From assembly GCA_963691705.1 (NCBI GenBank), contig OY829545.1, positions 58,493,179 to 58,557,178 on the forward strand: a stretch of 64,000 bases of DNA, read 5' to 3'. This stretch comes from Viola odorata. Its lineage: Eukaryota > Streptophyta > Magnoliopsida > Malpighiales > Violaceae. How positions within the stretch are numbered: position 1 is the stretch's first letter; each line of letters begins with the position of its first letter. The notes under the pieces are model-generated. The model did not search any database. It saw nothing but the letters and a program-made list of their open reading frames with translations, and was not told the origin of the DNA. Positions 1 through 10,082 of this stretch are shown here, piece after piece. Position numbers and translations under genes: made by a program.

Positions 1-90
1 GTAACATCAAAGTTATTCTAATAAATGAATATTGAGATATTCACCGTGCGTTTGCTACTGGTAATATGCAAGTAGCGAAGAATGCCAGGG

Positions 91-567
91 GTGAAAATCC
101 TATCCTTATGATGGCTGGTCCTGATCAGACAACTCATTAAGACGAGGCACGCCCTGGCATAACAAGGCGTTTGGGAGTGAAAATCCTATCCTTGTGGTAA
201 CCGTGCTCACATAGACGGCCCATTAAGACGAGGCACGACCCCAAACGGCTCCCCGGAGTGAAAATCCTATCCTTGCGGCAACCGTGCTCACATAGACGGC
301 CCGTTAAGATGAGGCACGCCCCGGAATCCTTGGGAGTGAAATCCTATTCTTATGGTAACCCCATAAGGAGAGGCACGCCCCAAGGAGAGACCAACTCCAT
401 CCTGGAAGTGAAAATCCTATCCTTGTGGTAACCGTGCTCATATAGACGACCCATAGAGACGAGGCACGATTCCACGGACGCGAGGTACAACGCTTGGGGG
501 TGAAAAGTCCTATCCTTGTGATGGCTGGTCCTGATCAGATAGCTCACTAAGACGAGGCACTCCCCAA
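91..567. repeat. Tandem array, six degenerate copies of 72-92 bp
   Basis: The phrase GTGAAAATCCTATCCTT, or a close variant, recurs at 91, 177, 258, 336, 408 and 500. Each copy is followed by a block containing AAGACGAGGCACG. Unit length varies through small indels, so the array is old or was built by unequal exchange. It lies in the non-coding 3' part of the retroelement. Confidence 0.85.
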
Positions 568-950
568 AGCCTATCTGTGGCGAAAGGAAATAAATACATC
601 CCAACTAGTAGCCGCGCGGTCGATACCCGGTGAAGCGATGTTGGAGCCTATCTGTGGCGAAAGGAAATAAAGACATCCCAACTAGTAGCCGCGCGGTCGA
701 TACCCGGTGAAGCGATGTTGGAGCCTATCTGTGGCGAAAGGAAATAAAGACATCCCAACTAGTAGCCGCGCGGTTGATACCCGGTGAAGCGATGTTGGAG
801 CCTATCTGTGGCGGAGAAGAAACAAAAGAAATCCTAACTAGTAGCCGCGCGGTTGATACCCGGCGAAGCGATATTGGAGCCTATCTGTGGCGGAAAAGAA
901 ACAAAGAAATCCTAAATAGTAGCCGCGCGGTTGATACCCGGTGAAACGAT
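568..950. repeat. Tandem array, five copies of about 77 bp
   Basis: Copies start at 568, 645, 722, 799 and 878 (periods 77, 77, 77, 79). They share AGCCTATCTGTGGCG and CCGCGCGGT(C/T)GATACCCGG. The first three copies are nearly identical and the last two diverge, a normal pattern for local expansion. The array abuts the preceding unrelated array directly. Confidence 0.9.
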
Positions 951-1266
951 GACGGAAAGGTGACTATACTGCAACAACAACGTTGAGACAGATGCAAAGC
1001 CCCCTCTGACAACGAGGGACGGCAGGAATATACGTGTAGCTGATGAAAAGCTAACGGGATACAACGCGAAATTATGCGCCTGTGGAAACCTAACGCCAAA
1101 CGTCCCGTGCGGACAAGTGATCAAACGGCATTATGAAGAAAAGCAGATAAAAAACTTCTATCCAAAAAGAGTGGATTAGCCAAGTCAAGGGCCATATTGT
1201 TTGAAGTACAAAATATAGACGGGACCGTCAGCCACAAAAATGTAAAACATCTAAGCAACAAAAGGT
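951..1266. other. Spacer without a recognisable gene
   Basis: This stretch lies between the tandem array and the 3' end of the first minus-strand gene. Short frames exist on the minus strand but show no family signature. It probably holds the 3' UTR of the minus-strand gene. Confidence 0.5.
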
Positions 1267-3557
1267 CTATGGATTGGGCGGCGCGTTGGCCCCTCCTTGC
1301 TGAGCAGTCTTCCACTGATAGAAACCGCTATCAGTAATGGAGGAAGCTCTCTTGTCAAAATACGCGGAGAGATCTTCAATACGGAGCTCCTCAACTCCAT
1401 AATGATGCATCACGGCTTCTGACATGATTCCCCCACCCTGCTCAAAGTACCAACGGTTCTTCTCAGCGTTAAGGGAGGAATCGGCAGAAAGCTCAGCATT
1501 CCTCTGTCTCTCCAGGCGCAGGCTATCCTCCTCCTGAGAGAGGCGTAGGGCCAAATCGGCACGTTGTCTCTTCTCCTCCTCCAAAGCTAACTTAGCAGCC
1601 TCCAACTCTTGTTTGACCGCGATAGCCTCTCCCTGAGCAGTCTCCATACTTTCGTTGGCAGCAGCAAGGGCATTTTCAAGACGTTGTCGCTCTTCCAACA
1701 GCCTGTTTACCTCTCCTCGCCCGTTAGCTGCAGCTCTGGCATTCTCTTCATCCATATAGTGAAGATGGCAAAGCATAGAAAACGCCTGAGAGCGAAGGAA
1801 ATTGATACGCCCCTGCTCGCCCCGAGCCACAAAGGCATCCCTCTCTCTTGGAAGAGACAAAATCTCTGCTACCAGATAAGCGGTAGAGGAAATCACGGTC
1901 TCATGATCAGCATCAGCAGGAAACTGCAGAATACTGTCCCTAAAGGAGCGCAAGCTAACGTGATGAGTCGGCATGAGAGGAGGATCATAGGGAGAGATAC
2001 CAGCCATTAAGGCAGGAGTGGGCCCACCCCTCACAATAGGTGGATGAGGCATCGGAACAAAGAACAACGCACCAGGAGAAGCTGGTCGGCTAGAGAGGCC
2101 TTCCGCGTTAGGCATCGAGACCTCATTGCCTCCGGGCACCTCAGGATTAAGGGCATCAGAATCATAGCCCGTTGGGGTGTGCGCGGAATAGATTGGAGAA
2201 CCAAGAGGCACATGGGGTTGACCTCCAAAATCAACAGGTTCCGATTGATCAGCAGATACACCCTCGCCCCCAAGGGCACTCGAACTACGATTGGCGGCCG
2301 AGGAAGAAGGACTATTCGGGAGATCATAGCGAGCCTTCTTCTGACACTCGCGAAGGACATCAGCGATACCCATATCTCCTTGGGAGGTAGAAGGGGCAGG
2401 AGCAGTAACGACTTCCTAAATAACGCAGAGCGTGATAAGGAAACGGTGCAAAATAGAAAGACTAAAGTTTTAAAAAAAATGTTCACCTGAGTGGTGGAGG
2501 ATGCAAGAGGAATCCCAACAGGAATCGGTTCAACCGTAGCCTCTGAAGAGACAACGGTCTGGGACGAAACGGATGGGGCAGCACGTGCTTTCCTAGGCCG
2601 TTTCTGTCTTACAACCCGAGGGCCCGTAAGGCTAACGGTAGCAGTGGCCTCCCCTCCCTCAGCATTAGCAACAGCGGCAGCAGCAACCCTAGCTTCAGCG
2701 ACAGCTTTCTTTTTCGCCTCCTGTTTCCTCCTCCTTCGGAAATACTCAGGCTCTCAACCAGGCGGAGGCACTGCACAATCAAAAAACGTTAGCGTTAATA
2801 CTTCTTGACAACGCAAAAGAAAAAAGGTCAAACGCTCACCCTTCTTGCACTGTTCCACGGGCAACCCGTTGGCCACTTTTCGGGCATCAACGCTAAAATC
2901 AAATTGAAGCAGCGTCTTCAACCAGCCATCCTCCGGGTCGGAAAGGGGTTTCCGATGACCCCAAGCCCCATCTTTAATTGTTTCGTTGAAGCCAGCCCTC
3001 CACAACGGCTCAGGCAGATGAACAATAAAAAATTCCTCTTTCCAGTGAGGAATGGAAGACTCAATGCCCATTAGTTTCCAAGTAAAGGGCTTCAAGGAAC
3101 CGTCTTCATAGCGAGGCGATATCGATATCACCCCTTTACGGGAATACAATTGGAAAATGTCATGAAGCAACGCTAAGGTGGGAGATTTTATTCCCTTAAA
3201 ACGGCACAGTGCGGCAAAAGCACTAACAACGCAAATCGCGTTAGGACTCAACTGAGCCGGAGCCAAATCAGAATCAGCCAACAACAATTTTACAAGCGGG
3301 TCAAGAGGGAGACAAAACCCATGATCGAAGAGCTTAGCATACAGCATTCTGCTATTTTCGGGCAAAATGCTGTTCAATCGGAGCGATTCAGAAGCAGGAT
3401 GCACGGGATATTCCTTGGGAAATCGTGCAGAAAACCCAGCAAGCCTACGGTTAATTAAAGGCAGTGTGTACAAAGAAGTGGGAGTGGTATCAATTACTTC
3501 TTCCCCGGAGGACCTTTGAGGATCTCCTTCTTCAGAGGATTTCTTAGTTCTAGCCAT
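1267..3557 (-). pseudogene. Antisense retroelement gene A (putative gypsy-type transposon protein), three exons, one stop
   Basis: Read on the minus strand: exon 1 3557-2840, exon 2 2770-2487, exon 3 2415-1267, all with GT-AG borders, 717 codons in total. Exon 1 begins MARTKK and carries a globular domain with FPKEYPVHPA, CVVSAFAAL, SPRYEDGS and WKEEFFIVHLPEPLWR. This resembles the plant domain called putative gypsy-type transposon (Transposase_28); the family match is recalled, not computed. Exon 2 is Lys/Arg/Ala-rich. Exon 3 has a Pro/Ser-rich part and a long coiled coil rich in Glu, Arg and Leu. A TGA at 2756-2754 interrupts the joined frame just after the first intron, so the copy is dead or uses another splice site. 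Function unknown. A paralogue with the same design lies upstream at 6397-4169. Confidence 0.65.
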
Positions 3558-3663
3558 GGCCAACAAGGAAGAAACAAAGAGAAAAGAAAAAGGATGTGTA
3601 CCTTGTACCTTCGTGAAAGAGAATGCGAGGAGTCTTGAACCAGAAAGAGAGAGCGGCGCAAAG

Positions 3664-3672
3664 TATTTATCC
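3664..3672 (-). promoter_or_regulatory. TATA-like box of antisense gene A
   Basis: The minus strand reads GGATAAATAC about 110 bp upstream of the gene A start codon. The spacing would leave a 5' leader of about 75-80 bases. No other element is recognised. Confidence 0.4.
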
Positions 3673-4168
3673 AAAGATGAAATAGCGTATAAGGGAAAGA
3701 TGGAAAAAGAAAAAGGGGTAGAAGAAACAATAGATATAACCCTGAAAGGGCGACCAGTCAGCAGCAGACACGTGACGAAGCAACACGTCATAAAGTAAGG
3801 CACGCGCCAGAAGATGCAAATTTGAAATAAGGATGAAACGCCTCTGCATTTGCAACTCCCTAGGAGACGCTTGCTCCAAACGCCCCTCTGAGGAAGGACA
3901 CGTGTCTTCTTTCATCATTACCCTTCAAGTCGCATTAAATGAGGGACAGAGGGATTGATTAAAAAACATAAAAAGCAGCGCTGGCCTTGCCAAACGGCGC
4001 GATGGCACAAAAAGATAAAGAAGGAATAAACGGTAATATCATACAGTGCGACAAAGGATACAAAGCGTCAGCATTATTACATGAGAAGCAATGTTCGAAT
4101 GGTTTTCAAGAAATAAACAAAAGACAACAACAAGAAAAACAAGGAAAGGTCCAGCACCATCGCTAGCG
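3673..4168. other. Spacer between antisense genes A and B
   Basis: This holds the presumed upstream region of gene A and the 3' flank of gene B. No domain or repeat is recognised in any frame. Confidence 0.5.
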
Positions 4169-6397
4169 TCAGACTTTCTCCCCCGAAGGGCCAGAAGAAC
4201 CGCTGTCACCTTTGCTAATCTCACTCATCACGATAGACATGTAATCAGCTACCTGGGCCGGATCCGACGGGTTACCTTTGAAACGGGATGCAAACCCAGA
4301 AACGAAGGCCTCCAGAACCTTCTTCCTCCATAACTCTTCCTTTAATGACGCCCTAACAGACCCCTCATCTCGAGCAAGTACCTCTTCGCGGAGAAAGAGA
4401 TTCTTCTTCCTTTCTAGCGCCAATTCCGCCTCTAGAACTTCTACCTTGGCTTTCCCGACAGATTTTTCTCTGTCCAATTCCGCCTCCAGAACTTCTACCT
4501 TGGCTTTCCCGACAGATTTTTCTCTGTCCAATTCCGCCTCCAGAACATCTACCTTGGCTTTCCCGATAGACTTTTCTCTGTCCAATTCCTTCTGGGACGA
4601 TTCACAGAGGCGCGTCAGCAACCTAGAATGCTCCACCGTCTTCTCTAGCTGCACGCTTGCAACACACAATGCACTGGAAAAATTACGGGACTCGCGATCG
4701 TGAATTTCGAATTGATAATTCAGATGGCGGAAAAAGTCCAGAGAATCATTCAGAACATGGCGAAAGCGTGCCGAGGGAGGGAGTTGAAGAAATTCCTCTT
4801 TCTCCTTTTTGGAACCCAGCATCTCCCCTATCAAGGGTGCAGTAAACTCATCTCGAGAAAAAGGTTGGGGAACCCCGACAGCGCGAAGGGCATCAAAGCA
4901 AAACCCTGCAAGATTCATACGGTAGGCTGGGACCCCGTCAGGACCAAGATTGATTGAGGGAGGCGGAGAAGAGCCCTGAGGAAAGATACTCTTGAAAGGA
5001 GTAAAAAATAGCTGCGGAGTAACCTTAGGCGGTAGCTCAGCAGTCGAATCCACCACAGGAGGTGTGACCACTACGTCAGGAATACAATGAGCAATCGGAG
5101 AATCGGGAGCGTCAGACATGGGAGGAGGACATTCCATCGGTAGGCCCTCTTCCTCAGAAGAACGAGTTTTTTTCCAACGCCTCAGTGGCTCCCGTTGGCT
5201 GAGAGGCGCCCGCCTCAGACAAAACAGCAGGCGTAGGAACAGTTGCCACATCCACAGGAGATGTCCCGATAGCTTGCCTACTAGTGGCCACTCGAAGTTT
5301 TTTCCGACGCTGGGAAGCAGCAAGGGAAGAAGCATGGCAAAGGTCTGACTTAGCATCCGCATCTTCATCATCGCTAGTAATTACTGTCGTTGCGACAGGC
5401 CTGGAGTCCGTCCCCGTGCGACTCTCCGATAGCCAATTTTCCACAAAACGAGAAGTTCGCACAGAGCTAACGGGCCTTCACCCTCCCCGGGCAACCATTT
5501 TAGTTCTCTTCCTCGGAGGAGGAACGCTACCCCGACTTGAGCCCTCAGCCGAAGGCGAGGCCGGTAAAGTTTGAAGCGGTATTACGTTCAGAGGAGTACT
5601 AGCGTCACCTGGAAATCAACCGTTAGCTCCTTATAGCAAACAAAGTAGGCGAGGACCAAAGTAAAGAAAATATGGAAAGAAATAGGCTCACCCATAACGC
5701 ACTCTTCCAGAGGCTTGAACAGAGCAAAGGCGCGAATGCGGTAGTGGGTATTCTCGTCTAACAAAGCGTTAGCCTGGTCCAACTCAGTTCTGGACAAAAT
5801 CGCGGGATTTGTCCAAACGGGACCGGCCAGTTCCTGATTAAAATTGATACGCCACAAACGTGACGGTAGCTCCAGAACAAAGAAGCTGCTCTTCCAATCA
5901 GCTACACCCTTCTTGACGCTGTGAAAACGTTGCCAAAACGACTGCACGAGCGCATCATCCCACCGGGGAGTAATCTCGATTAAACAATTGTAGCAAATCA
6001 TGCTAAAGAATTTGCGAAACAAATTGATAGATGGGGTAAAAATGTTCTTCAACTCGCAAGCGCGAAGAAAAGCATAAACCGCACACCAAGAGGAAGGAGT
6101 TATCTGGGCAGGATTAAGGCTATACTCCCGCAGCAGAGTTAATATCGACTCATGAACGGGAAAGCGGAAACCATAAAGGAACATTTTAAAATAAAGAAGC
6201 CTACAGTGGCCCTACCCTGGATTATGAAGCCGCATATCACTTCCGGGAATAGAAGGCTCATGCCCAGGAGGAAAGGTAATACCATGTTCCTCCAATTCGG
6301 CTTTCAGAACCACATCGCAGGTAAAAATACTCGGTGATTGGGCAACCTCGGGATCCATGGGCCTAGAGATAATCTGGCGAGGTCTATTCCTAGCCAT
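4169..6397 (-). pseudogene. Antisense retroelement gene B, paralogue of gene A, broken
   Basis: Exon 1 runs 6397-5692 and begins MARNRPRQ. It ends at a GT donor in the same codon phase as gene A exon 1, and exon 2 begins at 5608 after TTTCCAG. Exon 1 carries the same domain as gene A: compare ITPRWDDALV and WKSSFFVLELPSRLWR with gene A's SPRYEDGS and WKEEFFIVHLPEPLWR. A Ser/Thr/Pro-rich middle follows, then a C-terminal coiled coil ending at 4169. Lesions: a TAG at 6214-6212 inside exon 1, a TGA near 5480, and a frameshift near 5165. It is therefore a pseudogene. The shared domain order and intron phase with gene A point to duplication of the whole gene. Confidence 0.6.
4421..4582 (-). repeat. 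Three 54-bp coding repeats in the gene B coiled coil
   Basis: Units begin at 4421, 4475 and 4529, exactly 54 bp apart, and each encodes an 18-residue segment close to LDREKSVGKAKVEVLEAE. Being a multiple of three, the repeats keep the frame and lengthen the coiled coil. The units are nearly identical at DNA level, so the expansion is recent relative to the gene. Confidence 0.9.
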
Positions 6398-6889
6398 AGC
6401 AAACCAACAAAAAAGGAAATCTGAGAGGAGACGAATTGATACCTTAAAGGAGAAGAATCGCAGAGAAATCTGCGGACAGTGACGAGCGGCCGAAAAGGTA
6501 TTCGGAGAAGAAGACGAAGGAAGAAAGAAAATTCGAAGTGAGGGCAAAAGTTTTGAGAAATTGGAGAACGGCCCCTCTTAAAGGATAAAAATGCCACCGC
6601 ATTAATTGAGTCACCAATCGGGCGAAGACGCGTGTAAAAGAAGTTGGCCACGTGGAAGCGCATTAAAGAAATTTGAAAAAAGAGAAGTTATTCGTCGAGA
6701 CTCCCCAAAGGGGCGAGACAGTATTGACCCGGTCAGAGTAACCGTGAAGCGATTGCCTCAGTCAGTCCAACCGCTTGCGTTAGCTATCGCCAAGAACCAG
6801 CAGGCTAACGGAAGTAACGACAAAAAAGGAAAAATAGAAAGCATTATTTTATTCATAAAACGCCAACAGACGGGTACAATGCAAAACGG
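6398..6889. other. Spacer between antisense genes B and C
   Basis: No gene or domain is recognised. The minus strand contains GCATTTTTATCC about 190 bp upstream of the gene B start, only a weak TATA candidate. Confidence 0.4.
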
Positions 6890-7312
6890 CTAATCCTCAT
6901 CAGGCCAATAAATACCGTGGTGATAAACCCCGTCGTCATCAAGGAATGGCATCTTCCCGTCAGCATTCGGGACCGGCTGGTCTGCCTCCCTTTCTGGGCA
7001 GGACCCTGACGGGCATGATTTTCCTTTGGCGCCCGAATCTGCCAACCCCGCACCAGCACTGATGGGAAAATCCTCGTTCAGCGAGCAGTCAGGGGAAGGA
7101 AAAAGTTTGCCACCCTCTTGAGTAGCAGAACCAGAAGAAGTCAACGTCGCAAAGGGCGACTGGGAAGTCCGTTTCCCCTGCTTCTTCCGAGCCTTTCGGC
7201 GGACCGGAGGCCTCCATGGTGGTGAAGGAGGGGGATGATCTGAGTCCGGCGAAGTTGGGGGAGTCGGCAAGGAGTCACGATCCATGGAACTTAAGAAATA
7301 AAAATCTGCCAT
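6890..7312 (-). CDS. Antisense retroelement gene C, 140-aa Pro/Ser-rich protein of unknown function
   Basis: An open minus-strand frame from the first ATG after a clear TATA box; a second in-frame ATG lies at 7285. The N-terminal third is Pro/Ser-rich (TPPTSPDSDHPPPSPP). A basic patch, PVRRKARKKQGKR, could be a nuclear localisation signal. The C-terminus is acidic and aromatic (DDDGVYHHGIYWPDED). No catalytic motif is visible. It belongs to the same head-to-tail minus-strand row as genes A, B, D and E, so it is probably a retroelement accessory gene, though a fortuitous open frame cannot be excluded. Confidence 0.5.
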   Translation of the reverse strand: MADFYFLSSMDRDSLPTPPTSPDSDHPPPSPPWRPPVRRKARKKQGKRTSQSPFATLTSSGSATQEGGKLFPSPDCSLNEDFPISAGAGLADSGAKGKSCPSGSCPEREADQPVPNADGKMPFLDDDGVYHHGIYWPDED

Positions 7313-7377
7313 GCCACCTGCAAAAGCAAAAAAGAAGGAAAAGGAAGAAGATGAACAGGAAAGGGAAACCAAACCCC

Positions 7378-7385
7378 CTTATATA
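7378..7385 (-). promoter_or_regulatory. TATA box of antisense gene C
   Basis: The minus strand reads GGCTATATAAGGGGG, a canonical plant TATA box, 66 bp upstream of the first ATG of gene C. Confidence 0.65.
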
Positions 7386-7800
7386 GCCGAGTGAGCATCT
7401 CGATCCCTGAAAAATCAATTAAGACGCTTGGGAAAAATAACTGCAATCGCAGAATCCGATCCGTCACAGGCGCGTCTGCTCGTCGAATGCACCAATCAAA
7501 GGGCACCAAAGAACCGCCCAACCACCTGCCACTGAAAAGACGACCCTGTAACAGTCAAGACAGAGCATTCATTGCTAATCCCCGGAACACGCCCACTGCA
7601 ATACAATGCTCCGAGGAGGACCCATTTTCAGTTGGGCTCATGACAAATATTTCCAACCAATAAAGCAAGCAACCACGCAAGAAAAAGAGAAGACTTGGGT
7701 AAAAAGCAGAGACAGTTATTTATTTATGGCCAGGTGGCCTTAGCGTTCAAATATGTACAAGAAACATAAGAAAAGCAACGAGAAGAAGCGGAGCCAGCGG
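7386..7800. other. Spacer with a possible LTR U3 remnant
   Basis: At about 7621-7645 the text CATTTTCAGTTGGGCTCATGA resembles the start of LTR A (8365-8385) and LTR B (10112-10132). It may be a leftover of the same LTR family. Nothing else is recognised. Confidence 0.4.
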
Positions 7801-8184
7801 TCAGACATTGGACCCCGCATCATCTTCCCCTGGCACAACGGGAACCTCCCTTAAGGCGTCAGCGACGGAGGTCAGTTCGGAAGAGCAAGCTCTCATGCCC
7901 TTTAGGCAGCAGGCCAGCAGATATTTCCTCTGCTGCAGCATCGAGGCCACCACATCAAGGTGAGCACTGACAGTGGCCAGTTTCGCCAAACTCTCTAGGG
8001 GATTAAAATCCTCCAGAGTTATTCCCAGCTGTCTAGACAGAATAGGGGTTAGCACCCCCCGCAACTCCAGGACATCCTCGGAGGTCTTGGTGATCATCCT
8101 CTCCAGGAAGCCGATGTCACCCTCAGTAAGATTCTTCAGGGTCAGAGTTTTGGAGATCAGGAAATTGCGAGTCAGTTCATCCAT
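7801..8184 (-). CDS. Antisense retroelement gene D, 127-aa helical protein of unknown function
   Basis: The minus-strand frame begins MDELTRNFLI about 60 bp downstream of a TATA box. The protein is mostly predicted helix, with regularly spaced leucines (GFLERMITKTSEDVLELRG) and a short cysteine-containing stretch (LLACCLKGMRACSS). No catalytic motif is seen. It is a paralogue of gene E at 9150 on the same strand: MDELTRNFLI matches MDNLTKNFLL, and the match continues to the PLES residues near position 62. The two copies support its being a real protein-coding family. Family unknown. Confidence 0.6.
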   Translation of the reverse strand: MDELTRNFLISKTLTLKNLTEGDIGFLERMITKTSEDVLELRGVLTPILSRQLGITLEDFNPLESLAKLATVSAHLDVVASMLQQRKYLLACCLKGMRACSSELTSVADALREVPVVPGEDDAGSNV

Positions 8185-8244
8185 GGCGGAATACGAAAAG
8201 AAAGAACGTGAAAAATGCGAAGAAACTGGCACAGAGAAACCTCT

Positions 8245-8254
8245 GATTTATAGA
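8245..8254 (-). promoter_or_regulatory. TATA box of antisense gene D
   Basis: The minus strand reads GATCTATAAATCAG, 61 bp upstream of the gene D ATG. Confidence 0.65.
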
Positions 8255-8335
8255 TCCTGACAAAAAACCGTCAGGACCATTTTTCTGAGGCAAAACCGCC
8301 CCGGTACATAAAGGGACTCTCCATGAGAGAAGGAA

Positions 8336-8950
8336 TGTTAGCCCTTGGTAAACACTCGGGCTCATTTTCTGTTGGGCTTATGATAACAATCCACCTAAAA
8401 GAAAGGGTATTTCGCCTATCACCCGGTGGGGAGAGGCATAGCTACTGTTTCACACCACCACGGTAGGAACAAGATCACTACCTTCCCCATAGGCTAACGC
8501 TGCAAAGGCTAACGGGGCCCTACCGGCTCCTCTCACGGACCTCCTGCTTGGCTCGAAGAGTTATCCCACCCCTAGAGGAAACCACGCGTCAGGATTAACG
8601 CTCCGGCCATTATCCTACCGCGACAATATCTGCCTAAACACCTACCGCCGAGGTAGCGTATCACGATAAGGGCGAATCACAGACCCTAACGCGAGCGATA
8701 GCTCCGTACCCGTTTACTCGGGCAGGAACACCCCTTTCTTCTATAAATACCTCCCCCACAAAGGAGGCAGGTAAGCGGACTTAACTGGCCAAAACTCTGC
8801 CAATTTCAGTACACCTACTGACTTAAGCATCGGAGTGTTTCCGCCGGAGACCCCCTCCGGCGCATTGCAGGTACTGTGGACCGTCGCGCACTCTGATCTG
8901 AGAAGTGCTGCTCCGCCATACATCCTTCGGCAGAAGACAAATTATTATCA
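8336..8950 (+). repeat. Retrotransposon LTR A (about 615 bp)
   Basis: Starts TGTTAGCCC and ends TTATTATCA. It matches LTR B (10083-10654) at the start (CCCTTGGTAAACACTCGGGC), around the TATA box (CTATAAATACC at 8741) and in the R/U5 part (GACTTAAGCATCGGAGTG, then a CCGGAG...CTCCGGCG hairpin). The purine run just before it fits a 3' LTR. The bases flanking it (AGGAA and GACAC) do not match, so no target duplication is visible. Its right end cuts into antisense gene E. Confidence 0.7.
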
Positions 8951-9150
8951 GACACGCTTTCCAGAGGGCTGAAATCCTCTAGAGATGTGGCCCCCAGCCT
9001 GGAATGAAGAGGGGTCAACATTCCTTGCAGCTCCAGGATGTCCTTAGAGGTCTTGACCAACATGTTCTCCAGGAATCCGACATCCCCATCATTGAGGTTC
9101 TTGAGAGAATGGCCCTTGGAAAGGAGAAAATTCTTAGTCAAATTATCCAT
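8815..9150 (-). CDS. Antisense retroelement gene E, truncated paralogue of gene D fused to LTR sequence
   Basis: Begins MDNLTKNFLL and parallels gene D up to PLESV. At 8950 the frame runs into LTR A, and the last 45 or so residues (ending ETLRCLSQ) are translated LTR antisense sequence. The native C-terminus is missing, so this is a junction product of recombination between two related elements. A TATA box lies about 50 bp upstream. Confidence 0.5.
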   Translation of the reverse strand: MDNLTKNFLLSKGHSLKNLNDGDVGFLENMLVKTSKDILELQGMLTPLHSRLGATSLEDFSPLESVSDNNLSSAEGCMAEQHFSDQSARRSTVPAMRRRGSPAETLRCLSQ

Positions 9151-9198
9151 GATGAAAATAGCCAGAGATGAGGAGAACGTGGGTGGAGAAAGTTCCCC

Positions 9199-9208
9199 AA
9201 TTTATAGG
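9199..9208 (-). promoter_or_regulatory. TATA box of antisense gene E
   Basis: The minus strand reads GGCCTATAAATTGGGG about 50 bp upstream of the gene E ATG, the same arrangement as for gene D. Confidence 0.6.
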
Positions 9209-10082
9209 CCTCACGAGAGAGGCCTTGGAAAGAACAAAGAGGTCCTCAAAAGGCGAGCCATCTCGTCACCCCTAAGGACTGATAAGCCTAAAGCGGAGTC
9301 AAAGGTTGATGCTCGTAGGCCATCCGTGACATGAATGTTCGAAAGGATGCAAGATGAAATATGGCAAAATGCCAAAAGGCACGATATCACGGGTAGCCAT
9401 TACGTAAAAACCATATGGTTACCGGTATCCACAGTGTAAGGCCGCATTGATGTCACAGGTGGCCCTAGATGCGTAAAACCTCGTCGACATCGCAGGCATC
9501 TGGTGGTATAAAGTCGCGCTAATCATAGGCAGCTGATAGCGTAAAGTCGCGATGATATCGTTGTTTCCTTAAAGCGAAAGAGGAAAATGGGCCCCGCGTG
9601 ACCTCAAACCCCTGTAAGTATAAAAGTTTACTAACTTCTCTATAAAGCCTATCTCCTCCATGTGTTTTCAGTACACTTGAAAGGATGATGGACTCAGAAT
9701 GAATGCAAATCCACGACATGACCTGGTTGCAGTCTTTGGCGGTATCACAAGTAACCCGTCAACAACCCTTCTATGGCATGAATAGAGTTGAGACTCCGTA
9801 AGCCCTGTCAAGAAGCCAAACAGACTAACATCGTTGGGCGAAAGCAATGCCCTCATAATCACAAGCGTAGTAGCAGCGTCTCTCGTGGACCTCTTAACGC
9901 CTCAGAAGAACAGGTCTCTGGATAAGAATGAAGGACGGAATCCGCTTTATCGCTGGAAAGCTTCAGAACTAAGTTCCAGCTCATCACTGAACACGGTTTA
10001 TGTCGGGCAGGCAGAGAAACTCGGAGATCCTGCAGACATACCGCCCTACGAAGGAACAAGTTTTCATCTAAGATTTCAGATA
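9209..10082. other. Retroelement spacer without a recognisable gene
   Basis: Short frames exist on both strands without family signatures or good codon structure. It ends at LTR B, so it is probably the remaining internal sequence of a second, truncated element. Confidence 0.45.

Larger units (their letters stand above)
1..8950 (+). mobile_element. 3' part of a Tat-like Ty3/Gypsy retrotransposon
   Basis: No gag or pol is visible, so the coding half would lie left of the window. What remains is a long non-pol region with two tandem arrays and four minus-strand genes, then a purine-rich stretch (GAGAGAAGGAA, ending at 8335) directly before an LTR that begins TGTTAGCCC. Plant Tat-lineage elements are known for a long region between integrase and the 3' LTR that can carry antisense genes, which fits. 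The Tat assignment is inference from layout. The left limit is simply the window edge. Confidence 0.5.

Noticed and set aside
91..950. Regular repeats that superficially resemble a CRISPR array
   Set aside because: The units are long tandem copies with no unique spacers of constant size, in a plant genome inside a retroelement.
2031..2490. Overlapping frames of about 150 aa on both strands
   Set aside because: Shadows of exons 2-3 of antisense gene A.
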